In this document: positions 1 through 7,231 of the stretch, one piece after another
Layout: each line of letters starts with the position of its first letter
Position numbering within the stretch: the first letter of the stretch is position 1
Assembly: GCA_020160935.1 (NCBI GenBank)
Contig: JAIUPL010000002.1
Coordinates: 62,001 to 126,000, forward strand
Direction: 5' to 3'
Length of the DNA stretch: 64,000 bases
Source: Bacteroidota bacterium
Lineage (GTDB): Bacteria > Bacteroidota > Bacteroidia > Chitinophagales > Saprospiraceae
Translations under genes and position numbers: made by a program
Notes under the pieces: generated by a model
Seen by the model: only the letters and a program-made list of their open reading frames with translations
Told to the model about the DNA's origin: nothing
Database searches by the model: none

Positions 1-467
1 GAATCCTGCATGTTTTTTTCGAGCCGCGCAATTTCCGACTCCTTAAAGCGCTTGTCGTTTTCGAGTTTGCGCACGTTGTCGCGCAGTTGCCGGATCATGC
101 GCTCCTGTTCGCCGCCCTGCATTTTTTTTACTTCAAACACCACAGGCGTGGTGGCAGAACGAGGCACCAACGCCCGACCCGAGCGCGGATACACCACTTC
201 GTAGCGATCCATTTCCACCTGCACTTCCGACGTGGATGCCGGTACTGCCACCCGAAACAGGCCGTCGTCGTCGGTGCGCGTTTCGCTCAGCCCAATGAGG
301 ATCACCCGGACGCCTTTTACACTTTTTTGCTCGGCATCCACCACCCGGCCAGTGAAAATGACATCCTGGGCGTGAGCGGATTGGAAGAAGAGGCAAAGGG
401 CAAGGGGCAAAAAGGCAAGGGGCAAAGAGCAAGAGGCAAAGGGCAAGAGGCGAGGGCGTATGTTCAT
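1..467 (-). CDS. Secreted beta-sandwich/coiled-coil protein, C-terminus cut by window edge
   Basis: The start ATG is at 467-465 and the frame stays open for 155 codons to the left edge. It begins with a hydrophobic signal peptide ending SAHAQ (about residues 1-34). A carboxypeptidase-regulatory/Cna-B-like beta-sandwich follows (VIFTGRVVDAEQKSVKGVRV to VVFEVKK, about 36-115), then a charged heptad region (ERMIRQLRDNVRKLEND). The start overlaps the stop of the upstream gene by 4 bp (ATGA), so the two are probably co-translated. The signal peptide (about residues 5-27) is encoded by CCCTTGCC/CTTTGCC words, the same repeat found as an intergenic array at 23.76-24.02 kb. No enzyme motif is visible. 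The function is unknown; an envelope role is inferred. Confidence 0.8.
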   Translation of the reverse strand, partial: MNIRPRLLPFASCSLPLAFLPLALCLFFQSAHAQDVIFTGRVVDAEQKSVKGVRVILIGLSETRTDDDGLFRVAVPASTSEVQVEMDRYEVVYPRSGRALVPRSATTPVVFEVKKMQGGEQERMIRQLRDNVRKLENDKRFKESEIARLEKNMQD

Positions 468-1369
468 GGGTTCAAAGTAAGTTGAAACAAGGTGCTGGTG
501 CTCAGGGTCAGGTCGCGGTGGTAGCGGTTTTTACCTTGATAATCAATCATCAGCGGGGCAGTTTTTCCGGCAGCCATCGGCACGGCCATTTGAAAACGGC
601 CTTTCTCGTCGGTTACCGCCGTCGCCTGTCCGCCATTGAAATCGAGCGTGGCGCCCGCTGCGGGTTTGTTGCCCGCTCCAGGCAGGTACACCATCCCGCG
701 TATCAGGGTCGTGTCGGGAATGGGCGTCAGGGTAAACGTAAGGTTCCGGCTTTCCTGCGCGCTGCGGGCCGACTGGGCCGTCACTTTGTATCGATCCATG
801 GGCACCAACTGCAGCGGTTCCGCCAGGTATTTTCCGGGAATTTCACTAAAAACCGCCTGACCATTGCTGTTAATGTCCTGAATCGGCGTATGGTAAGCAC
901 CCAGCAGCAATTTTATTTTTCCGGAGGTAATTAAATCCGATTCACCGGCCGGGCCATGCACCTGCACCTGCACATTGAATGATTCGGGTGGGGCGGCCGG
1001 GGCGCCTCTCTTGTCGAACGCCAGATACACCATGCCTGCCAGCACGATGACGAGTACGCCATAAATCCATGCTTTGCTTTCAGCCACGGGCGTCGGCTCG
1101 GTCGTTTCGCTGGTTTCATCGAGTTGTTTGCCAAGTTCGAGCAAGGCTTTGGTAATGCGGTTGCGCTCCAGATCGGCGTCGGCCTGTGCAATGAGTCCGC
1201 CCAGCACCTGGCTGTCGAGCGCTTTGATGCGGTTGAGCAAGGCCAGCGCCGCATCCTGCCGGCTGGCGCTTTTGCCTTCAAACCACTGGAAAAGGAGTTC
1301 TGCGGCCGCCTTGTTCTGGTTGTCGGCAATGAGTTGTCGCAGGGTGCTGAGTGCTTGTTCGGACGTCAT
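464..1369 (-). CDS. EAD11-like domain, single-pass membrane protein with extracytoplasmic beta-sandwich
   Basis: 301 residues. Residues 1-85 are helical and end in LIAQADADLERNRITKALLE, which resembles effector-associated domain 11 (EAD11), an adaptor known from NTP-dependent bacterial conflict systems. One membrane segment follows (about 99-118, WIYGVLVIVLAGMVYLAF). Residues 130-301 form a beta-rich region with a GMVYLPGAGNKPAAGATL carboxypeptidase-regulatory-like repeat. No signal peptide is present, so the EAD is predicted cytoplasmic and the beta part periplasmic. The stop overlaps the next gene's ATG, which indicates an operon with the partial gene to the left. The EAD assignment is by eye from the NRI..AL motif and from similarity to the C-terminus of the protein at 43786-44499. 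Confidence 0.75.
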   Translation of the reverse strand: MTSEQALSTLRQLIADNQNKAAAELLFQWFEGKSASRQDAALALLNRIKALDSQVLGGLIAQADADLERNRITKALLELGKQLDETSETTEPTPVAESKAWIYGVLVIVLAGMVYLAFDKRGAPAAPPESFNVQVQVHGPAGESDLITSGKIKLLLGAYHTPIQDINSNGQAVFSEIPGKYLAEPLQLVPMDRYKVTAQSARSAQESRNLTFTLTPIPDTTLIRGMVYLPGAGNKPAAGATLDFNGGQATAVTDEKGRFQMAVPMAAGKTAPLMIDYQGKNRYHRDLTLSTSTLFQLTLNP

Positions 1370-1439
1370 GTTTGCGGTGGGTATTAATCATGTGACGTTG
1401 AAAATTGTTTCAAAAATAAGAGGTTTCCGGCATATGACA

Positions 1440-1549
1440 GTGTACTCTACGCTTTGTGTCCTTTGTGAAACCTTGGTGTCCGTTGTGGTTAAATTTTTTA
1501 CCACGAAGAACACTAAGGTTTCACAAAGGACACAAAGCGTAGAGTGCAC
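1440..1549. repeat. Long hairpin, family A copy 1
   Basis: Two 50-nt imperfect arms (1440-1489 and 1500-1549) face each other across about 10 nt. The outer part reads ACTCTACGCTTTGTGTCC and its complement. A diverged second copy lies at 36902-37019. Its position between a gene start (1369, minus) and a gene end (1597, minus) would allow a terminator role. The rest of the 1370-1596 gap shows nothing else. Confidence 0.85.
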
Positions 1550-1596
1550 GACATAAAGAGCATTCAATAAGAATTTTTCCTATTGAGCCATGCCTC

Positions 1597-2697
1597 TCAG
1601 CGTTTCAAAATCTCCACATCGAAGCCCAGCGCCCGCAGTTTTTCTTCGCTCAGTTCTTCCAGGCTTTTGATTTCCAGCACTTTACCGTCCTTGTTTTTAA
1701 ATGTGAGAATCACTTCTTCGCGGCTGTCGGCCTGTGCGCTGGCCTGCTCTGCCTGTGCGCTGAGCAGGTTGGCCTGCCGGATAGCGCTGTTGAGTTGTTC
1801 GAGGGCGGCGCGTTCCTTGTCCTGCGCATCGGAGAGGGCGCGTTGCATTTCGCCGGTGCGGGCGATGTTGTCGTTGAGCGTTTTTTTCAGTTCTTCCACC
1901 TGCGCTTTGGCGGCGGCCAGTTCCTGCTGGCGGGCATTGCGTTCTTCTTCCGCTTTCTGGGCAGCCAGGCGCGCCTGCTCTACTTTTTCACGGCGGGCAA
2001 TTTCCTCGTTGTTGATCAGGTCGTTGCAGTTTTGCAGAGACAGCAGCCTTTCGAGGCTCACGAGGTCGACCGACACCACATAATCGACCTTAAACTGATC
2101 GCTGCTGCTGTACACCTCCCCGCCTACGCTGAACACCACCCCGCCCACTTCCGAGTCGCTCGTGATTTTCTGGTACAGGCGGGTGTACACCGTGGTGAGT
2201 TTGGCCGAGCGGATGTAGTAGGTTTTACGCCGGGTTTCGGGGGCCACATTGGTGGCTGCGCGGCATATTTCGATGTACGGAATATAGTCTTCCGGCAAAA
2301 AAGCATACCCGATGTCGGTGATGACAATTTCACAGATTTTATCCTTGTCGACCTTGGTAGAGGCGATGCTGTACGCGCCGTTGAACTTGAATTTGGAGTC
2401 TATTTTGGCGCTGTAAATCACATCCGACGAAGAGGTGGTCACCACGGGCGGCTTGTCCTGCCGCACAAACCGCGTCAGTACGGAGGTCTTGTTGTCGTCG
2501 AGGATGACCATGGCGCCTACCAACTGGTCAATTTTGTTGACAAACCCCGCGAGCCCTTTTACAAAAGTGCGTTGTTTGTACGAATCCGGCAGGTCGAAAC
2601 CCAGCGAAACGGGCGTTAGTTTGATTTTTCTGGAAGGCTGGGCAACTGCGGCCGTAGCCAGCATACACAGGAAGGTGAAAACGTAAAGGCGGAACAT
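1597..2697 (-). CDS. Secreted protein with long coiled coil
   Basis: 366 residues with a clear signal peptide (MFRLYVFTFLCMLATAAVAQ). Residues 25-220 look beta-rich and globular without a family I can name. Residues about 225-325 are a strongly charged, Ala/Glu/Gln-rich coiled coil (EEERNARQQELAAAKAQVEEL...). The tail from about 328 (EEVILTFKNKDGKVLEIKSL) is a small beta/alpha unit. It lies upstream of, and co-directional with, the EAD membrane protein and the coiled-coil protein at the left edge, so all three may serve one envelope structure. The gap to the next gene is over 220 bp and contains a hairpin, so co-transcription is uncertain. Confidence 0.8.
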   Translation of the reverse strand: MFRLYVFTFLCMLATAAVAQPSRKIKLTPVSLGFDLPDSYKQRTFVKGLAGFVNKIDQLVGAMVILDDNKTSVLTRFVRQDKPPVVTTSSSDVIYSAKIDSKFKFNGAYSIASTKVDKDKICEIVITDIGYAFLPEDYIPYIEICRAATNVAPETRRKTYYIRSAKLTTVYTRLYQKITSDSEVGGVVFSVGGEVYSSSDQFKVDYVVSVDLVSLERLLSLQNCNDLINNEEIARREKVEQARLAAQKAEEERNARQQELAAAKAQVEELKKTLNDNIARTGEMQRALSDAQDKERAALEQLNSAIRQANLLSAQAEQASAQADSREEVILTFKNKDGKVLEIKSLEELSEEKLRALGFDVEILKR

Positions 2698-2700
2698 TGG

Positions 2701-2915
2701 AATGATGAATGATGAGTGAGAAAGTTATGAGTTATAAGTTATGAGTTATACGCACACTGCTATCGGCTTCTTCATTAGAGTGGCCGATAGCAATGTGCGT
2801 ATAACTCATAACTCATAACTCATAACTCTAAAAGAGGTTAACGATCATCCAGTGGTTTACAAATATTGCAAATGCTGAAAAAATTCATCGTTCATCATTC
2901 ATCATTCATCATTCC
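2701..2915. repeat. Nested inverted tandem-word element (GATGAAT / GAGTTAT words)
   Basis: The outer layer is ATGATGAATGATGAG at 2702-2716 and its reverse-complement words (TTCATCATTCATC...) at 2890-2914. The inner layer is AGTTATGAGTTAT words from 2723 and ATAACTCATAACTC words to 2827. The centre is a hairpin with arms ACGCACACTGCTATCGGC (2750-2767) and its near complement (2783-2800). The whole element fills most of the gap between divergent genes. It starts 4 nt upstream of the minus-strand ATG at 2697. Confidence 0.85.
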
Positions 2916-2928
2916 CGATGTTCCTCCC

Positions 2929-2936
2929 TACTTTTG
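2929..2936 (+). promoter_or_regulatory. Bacteroidota -7 element TACTTTTG
   Basis: Exact match to TAnnTTTG, 37 nt before the ATG at 2973. No convincing TTTG -33 box is seen at the usual spacing. Confidence 0.4.
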
Positions 2937-2972
2937 CCCCCTTTCCAACCAGTATTACTATACAACCAGCAT

Positions 2973-4028
2973 ATGTTTATTTCCGGCATACAACAGATCG
3001 GGATCGGCGTCAGCCACGTACACGAAGCCTTTAAATGGTACCGCGAGCATTTCGGCATGGATATTCCCATGTTTGAAGAAGCCGCTGTAGCCGGGTTGAT
3101 GCTGCCTTACACGGGCGGCCAGCCACAAGCGCGCCACGCCATCCTGGCCCTCAACCTGCAGGGCGGCGGCGGCATGGAAATTTGGCAATACACCGGCCGG
3201 ACGCCCGTTCCACCGGCCTTCCAGCCGCAAATCGGCGACCTCGGCATCGGCATCGCCAAGGTAAAATGCAAAGACGTGTGGGCCTGTTTTCACGACCTGC
3301 GCAAACGCGGCGTCAATATGCTGACCAACCCCGCACCGCGCCCCAACGGCGAAGAACACTTTTTTGTGAAAGACCCCTGGGGCAATCCCTTCGAAATTGT
3401 GGAAGCGGGCGACTGGTTTATCAAAAACAACCGCAGCCTCACGGGCGGCATGTACGGCGCTGCGATCGGCGTGTCGGACATGGATCGCTCCATCCGTTTC
3501 TATGGCGAAGTGCTGGGATACGACACCGTGGTGTACGATAAATCGGGCGATTTTGCCGACTGGCATGGCGTCGATGGCGGCTTTTCCAACTACCGCCGCG
3601 TACTGCTGCGCCACGCCGAAAAACGCAAAGGCCCGTTCAGCCGACTGCTCGGCGACACGGAAATAGAACTCGTGCAAAGCCTGGACCGCAGCCCGCGCAA
3701 AATTTTTGAAAACCGCTTCTGGGGCGACCTCGGTTACATCCACCTCTGCTTCGATATCACAGGCATGGAAGCCATGAAGAAATTTTGCGCCGAAAAAGGC
3801 CACCCTTTCACCGTCGACAGCAGCGGCTCCTTTGATATGGGCGAAGCCGCCGGCTATTTTTCCTACATCGAAGATCCCGATGGCACCCTCATCGAATTTG
3901 TGGAAACACATAAAATTCCGATCCTCAAAAAAATCGGCTGGTACCTCGACCTGCGTAAACGCAGCAACCCCGAACAACCTTTGCCGGGTTGGATGCTGCG
4001 CACGCTTGGGATGGGAAGAGTGAAGTAG
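2973..4028 (+). CDS. Two-domain VOC (glyoxalase/dioxygenase fold) protein
   Basis: 351 residues from the ATG at 2973; the frame is open further upstream but only through non-coding-looking DNA. Two vicinal-oxygen-chelate modules are visible. The first (about 3-140) runs from IGIGVSHVHEAFKWYREHFG to FFVKDPWGNPFEIVE. The second (about 155-325) runs from AAIGVSDMDRSIRFYGEVLG through GYIHLCFD to DPDGTLIEFVE. The second module keeps likely metal ligands (His in YIHL, Glu in IEFVE). Members act as glyoxalases, extradiol dioxygenases or resistance proteins, and the substrate cannot be read here. No signal peptide, so cytoplasmic. The stop TAG at 4026-4028 runs directly into a repeat. Confidence 0.85.
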   Translation: MFISGIQQIGIGVSHVHEAFKWYREHFGMDIPMFEEAAVAGLMLPYTGGQPQARHAILALNLQGGGGMEIWQYTGRTPVPPAFQPQIGDLGIGIAKVKCKDVWACFHDLRKRGVNMLTNPAPRPNGEEHFFVKDPWGNPFEIVEAGDWFIKNNRSLTGGMYGAAIGVSDMDRSIRFYGEVLGYDTVVYDKSGDFADWHGVDGGFSNYRRVLLRHAEKRKGPFSRLLGDTEIELVQSLDRSPRKIFENRFWGDLGYIHLCFDITGMEAMKKFCAEKGHPFTVDSSGSFDMGEAAGYFSYIEDPDGTLIEFVETHKIPILKKIGWYLDLRKRSNPEQPLPGWMLRTLGMGRVK

Positions 4029-4187
4029 GAGTCCTGAGTCGTAAGTCCTGAGTCCTAAGTCCGTAGAGTACACCTGAATATCCTGGGCATCTCTATTAAG
4101 GAATGCAATAAGTTAACAGGTGTACTCTACGGACTTAGGACTCAGGACTTAGGACTCAGGACTTAGGACTCAGGACTCAGGACTCCT
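4028..4187. repeat. Hairpin with AGTCCTGAG words, family C copy 1
   Basis: Tandem AGTCCTGAGTCCT words on the left face GGACTTAGGACTCAGG words on the right. Between them lies the core pair GTAGAGTACACCTG / CAGGTGTACTCTAC. The element begins at the last base of the VOC stop codon. Copy 2 is at 11754-11888 with the same core. The rest of the gap (4188-4351) contains short TAACTGATAACCAATAAC words just before the next ATG and no gene that I can support. Confidence 0.9.
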
Positions 4188-4351
4188 ACCAATTGTCAAC
4201 AATTCGCAAAAGCCGCCCCTCACCTCCGAGACCACTGTAATTTTGCGCGTCGTAACCCTGATACGATTTCGCTACATTTTTCCATTGCCCGCGTACATAC
4301 TTATCCCCACTTACCACCCTGATAACTAATAACTGATAACCAATAACAAAT

Positions 4352-5764
4352 ATGCGACTCAAACTCATACTTGCCCTCTTCATCGGTGCCTTCAGCGTCT
4401 CCATGCTGCACGCCCAAACGGACAGCACCTACATCGACGTCACGATCGAAGGCATTCCGGCCGGCATGGTGCGCATCGTGGGCACTTACGGCGACCAGAA
4501 CTACCTCGCCGATTCGACGATGGCCGACGCCAAAGGGCATTTTGTGGTAAAGCGCCAGCATCCGCTGTTCCCGGGCTACTATTTCTTCCTGCTGCCCGGA
4601 CAAAAGAATTTCCCCTTTATCGTCGACACCGACCAGCATTTTACCCTGCACGCCAAAGCCAATGACCTGATCGGTACCATGCAGGTGGATGGCTCGCTCA
4701 ATACCGATTTGCTGTACCAAAACCTGGTGTTTCAGTCGATTCAGGACCCCGAACTCATGCGCCTGAGCGATGTTATGCGCAAAAATCCGCCGAATTCGGC
4801 CGAATACCTGCAAGCCAAAACCTTCCAGTTGGAAATGCTCGCCGGCCGTAAAGAACACCTGGAAGCCATTTACAAGGAACACCCGACATCGCTGTTTACC
4901 AGTTTCAAACGCGCCGGACAAAACCCCGATTTTGTCGAATTTCACAAACCCAATGGCGACATCGATACCATGCGCCAGGTGATGCACTACCGCGACCATT
5001 TCTGGGACGGCGTCGATTTCAGCGACCCCCGACTGCTGTACACGCCCGTTATTGCCAACAAACTCAAACGATACATCAAGGAACTCACGCCCCAGCAGCC
5101 TGATTCGCTCATCAAAGTGGCCGACCAGATCATCCGCCGCGTGATGCCCTACAAGGACTATTTCCGCTTTTTCAGCAACTGGATTGCCCTGCAACACGAA
5201 AATACCAAAACCACCGTCATGGACGGCGAAGCGGTGTATGTGCATATCGTGAAAACCTATTTCACCGATGAACTGGCTACCTGGGACACCCACGAAAACC
5301 TCGAAAAACTCCGCCAGCACGTGTCGGAAATGGAAGCCAGCCTCCTGGGCCGCAAAGGCCCCGATGTGCGCGCCATGGACGTCAATGGACAGTACCGCAG
5401 CATCTACGAATCCACCGCGCCGATCGTGGTGATCTTTATGTTCAGTCCCGACTGCGAACACTGCCAGAAAGAATCGCCCGAAATAGAACGCCTCTACAAA
5501 AAATGGAAAGACAAAGGCGTCGATTTCTTCGGCATCGCTATCAGCACCACCGACGCGGAATGGAAGGAATTTGTGAAGAAAAACGGCTTCACCTTCACCA
5601 ATGTGTACGACCCGACCAACCGCGCTATCTACGCCAAATACTTCGTCGATATCACGCCCGAACTCTATGTGCTGAATAAAGACCGCACCATCGTAGCCAA
5701 AAACCTGAAATCGGAACAACTGGAAACGATTTTTGAGCGGGAATTGAAGAAATTGAAGAAGTAA
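4352..5764 (+). CDS. TlpA-like periplasmic thiol-disulfide oxidoreductase
   Basis: 470 residues. It has a signal peptide (MRLKLILALFIGAFSVSMLHAQ). An N-terminal beta-sandwich of the DUF4369 kind typical for Bacteroidota TlpA proteins covers about 25-110. A helical middle (DUF5106-like) covers about 130-330. The thioredoxin domain is about 335-470. The active site is FSPDCEHC with cysteines at about 368 and 371, followed by a cis-Pro region (ITPELYVL). The role is reduction or isomerisation of secreted protein disulfides; the client is unknown. It stands alone between repeats. Confidence 0.9.
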   Translation: MRLKLILALFIGAFSVSMLHAQTDSTYIDVTIEGIPAGMVRIVGTYGDQNYLADSTMADAKGHFVVKRQHPLFPGYYFFLLPGQKNFPFIVDTDQHFTLHAKANDLIGTMQVDGSLNTDLLYQNLVFQSIQDPELMRLSDVMRKNPPNSAEYLQAKTFQLEMLAGRKEHLEAIYKEHPTSLFTSFKRAGQNPDFVEFHKPNGDIDTMRQVMHYRDHFWDGVDFSDPRLLYTPVIANKLKRYIKELTPQQPDSLIKVADQIIRRVMPYKDYFRFFSNWIALQHENTKTTVMDGEAVYVHIVKTYFTDELATWDTHENLEKLRQHVSEMEASLLGRKGPDVRAMDVNGQYRSIYESTAPIVVIFMFSPDCEHCQKESPEIERLYKKWKDKGVDFFGIAISTTDAEWKEFVKKNGFTFTNVYDPTNRAIYAKYFVDITPELYVLNKDRTIVAKNLKSEQLETIFERELKKLKK

Positions 5765-5799
5765 GGCCGTATTCGTGCCTCCCTGCTTTTTGCAGCCAA

Positions 5800-5940
5800 G
5801 GGTTATTGAGTTGGTGGTATGGACTTTAGTCCGTCGGGACAGCGCCATTTATGGCGCTTAAATCAAAAAAAATTAGTTTTGAGCGCCATAAATGGCGCTG
5901 TCCCGACGGACTAAAGTCCATACCACCAACTCAATAACCC
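5800..5940. repeat. REP-like hairpin, family D copy 1 (left of transposase)
   Basis: Perfect 59-nt inverted arms at 5800-5858 and 5882-5940 with a 23-nt AT-rich loop. The inner part is AGCGCCATTTATGGCGCT, itself palindromic. It starts 36 nt after the preceding stop codon and shares almost its whole sequence with the copy at 6731-6885. Confidence 0.95.
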
Positions 5941-6030
5941 TCGGCTATCCTAAAAAGAGCACCCCCTGTTTTTGTACTTCGCCTTTTGTTTTGCAATATT
6001 TGCAACACTTCATTTATGTGTTTCTAATCT

Positions 6031-6693
6031 ATGCAGAACAAACCCGAGTACACGCGGACGCTTCCGCATTATCACCATGTGGGCGCTACTTTTTTTGTTA
6101 CGTTTCGCCTTTACAATTCCCTGCCCAAGTCTTTTCTTGATGAATTGTCGGCCTGGTACAACCAGGAAAAAGAACGAATCGAGCAAAGTTTACTTTCCTC
6201 TGAACGTCTAAAAGCCCTTGCCCTGCTGCAACGCGACTATTTCCGTCGATTTGATCGGGCACTCGACCCATGCCTGCACGGCCCCACTTTTTTGAGCCAG
6301 CCTGCTATTGCTTCGGAAGTGGTCAGGCAGTTAAAGCGTTTCGATGGCCAGTACTACCACTTGCAGGGCTACACCATTTTGCCGAACCATGGCCATATCC
6401 TGCTCGATTTTTCTGCGCAAGCCGATCCTGCCGGTCAAATAAATAGGGACACGTACAAAAACCTCGACTATGTGATGCAACGGATCAAAGGGGCATCTGC
6501 GAGGGCCGCCAACCTGATTCTGAAAAATACCGGGACACCGTTTTGGCAGCAGGAGTACCACGATCGGTATATCCGCGACCGTCGGCACCTGCTGGCTGCT
6601 GTCGATTACCTGAAACAAAACGCAGTGTCGGCCCGCTTATGCCGCCATTGGCAGGAGCATGCGTTTACATGGATTCATGAACGATTCTGGTGA
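6031..6693 (+). CDS. REP-associated tyrosine transposase (Y1_Tnp, IS200-like)
   Basis: 220 residues, within the usual size of RAYTs. The HUH-type metal site is read as LPNHGH (H120, H122) in the typical YTILPNHxHIL context. The middle position is Gly rather than the usual hydrophobic residue. The conserved tail FWQQEYHDRYIRD (about 171-183) supplies the candidate catalytic tyrosine (Y176 or Y180), followed by VDYLKQNAV. RAYTs cut and move single-stranded REP hairpins and are usually single-copy and domesticated. A TATTTG element lies about 30 nt upstream. The flanking hairpins are the obvious substrates. Confidence 0.88.
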   Translation: MQNKPEYTRTLPHYHHVGATFFVTFRLYNSLPKSFLDELSAWYNQEKERIEQSLLSSERLKALALLQRDYFRRFDRALDPCLHGPTFLSQPAIASEVVRQLKRFDGQYYHLQGYTILPNHGHILLDFSAQADPAGQINRDTYKNLDYVMQRIKGASARAANLILKNTGTPFWQQEYHDRYIRDRRHLLAAVDYLKQNAVSARLCRHWQEHAFTWIHERFW

Positions 6694-6730
6694 AGCGTTG
6701 TAGCAACGCATTGATATGCGCTTCAGGCGA

Positions 6731-6885
6731 GGCCGAGGGTTATGGAGGTGGTGGTATGGACTTTAGTCCGTCGGGATAGCGCCATTTATGGCGCTCGAAT
6801 AATGTTTTTATCGTTTTTATTGCGCCATAAATGGCGCTGTCCCGACGGACTAAAGTCCATACCACCACCTCCATAACCCTCGGCC
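6731..6885. repeat. REP-like hairpin, family D copy 2 (right of transposase)
   Basis: Arms of 64 nt at 6731-6794 and 6822-6885 with one mismatch (T at 6776, a possible G-U pair). The core from GGTGGTATGGACTTTAGTCC to GGCGC is the same as in copy 1; the loop differs. Confidence 0.95.
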
Positions 6886-7231
6886 ACCCGCTCCAAACGC
6901 CTGCCCTTGCCACATTTACGCCAGTTCTGGCTTTACAGAAAGTTAATGCAGGCATTTTTTGGCGTTTTTGACCTGAAAACTTTACTTTTGTGGCCTCTTA
7001 ATCATTCCTCAGTTTACTTCTAATCGGTGCGTAGCACTACACACTTGCCTACGGAAACGGCCACCTGCACTGTGGTCAGTAAGAGTTGTGTGTGCGCCCG
7101 GAAGTTGGTGTCCCTGCCGACTATGACATCCAAAAACTTCGTTGCTGCCGATAGGGATAGGGGCAGTGGAGGAAATGCTATTTATTGTTCGCAATTAATC
7201 TTGCTAACAACAGCAAAACAGTTATTGAACT
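6886..7231. other. Intergenic stretch with one -7 element
   Basis: No supportable gene. TACTTTTG at 6983-6990 matches the Bacteroidota -7 element, 240 nt upstream of the next ATG, which would imply a long leader. The sequence is more AT-rich than the coding DNA around it, like the 5' part of the next gene. Confidence 0.4.

Larger units (their letters stand above)
5800..6885 (+). mobile_element. RAYT transposase unit flanked by paired REP-like hairpins
   Basis: One Y1-type transposase gene (6031-6693) sits between two near-identical hairpins. This is the arrangement expected for a REP-associated tyrosine transposase with its cognate REP elements. No target-site duplication was looked for beyond the arms. 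Confidence 0.7.

Noticed and set aside
4301-5848. 515-codon open frame antisense to the thioredoxin-like gene
   Set aside because: Translation is Phe/His/Val-rich without domain or signal logic. It mirrors the real gene because of GC-rich third positions. Similar long shadows at 23721-25892 (+), 2958-4073 (-), 32237-33406 (+) and 44396-45403 (+) were left out for the same reason.
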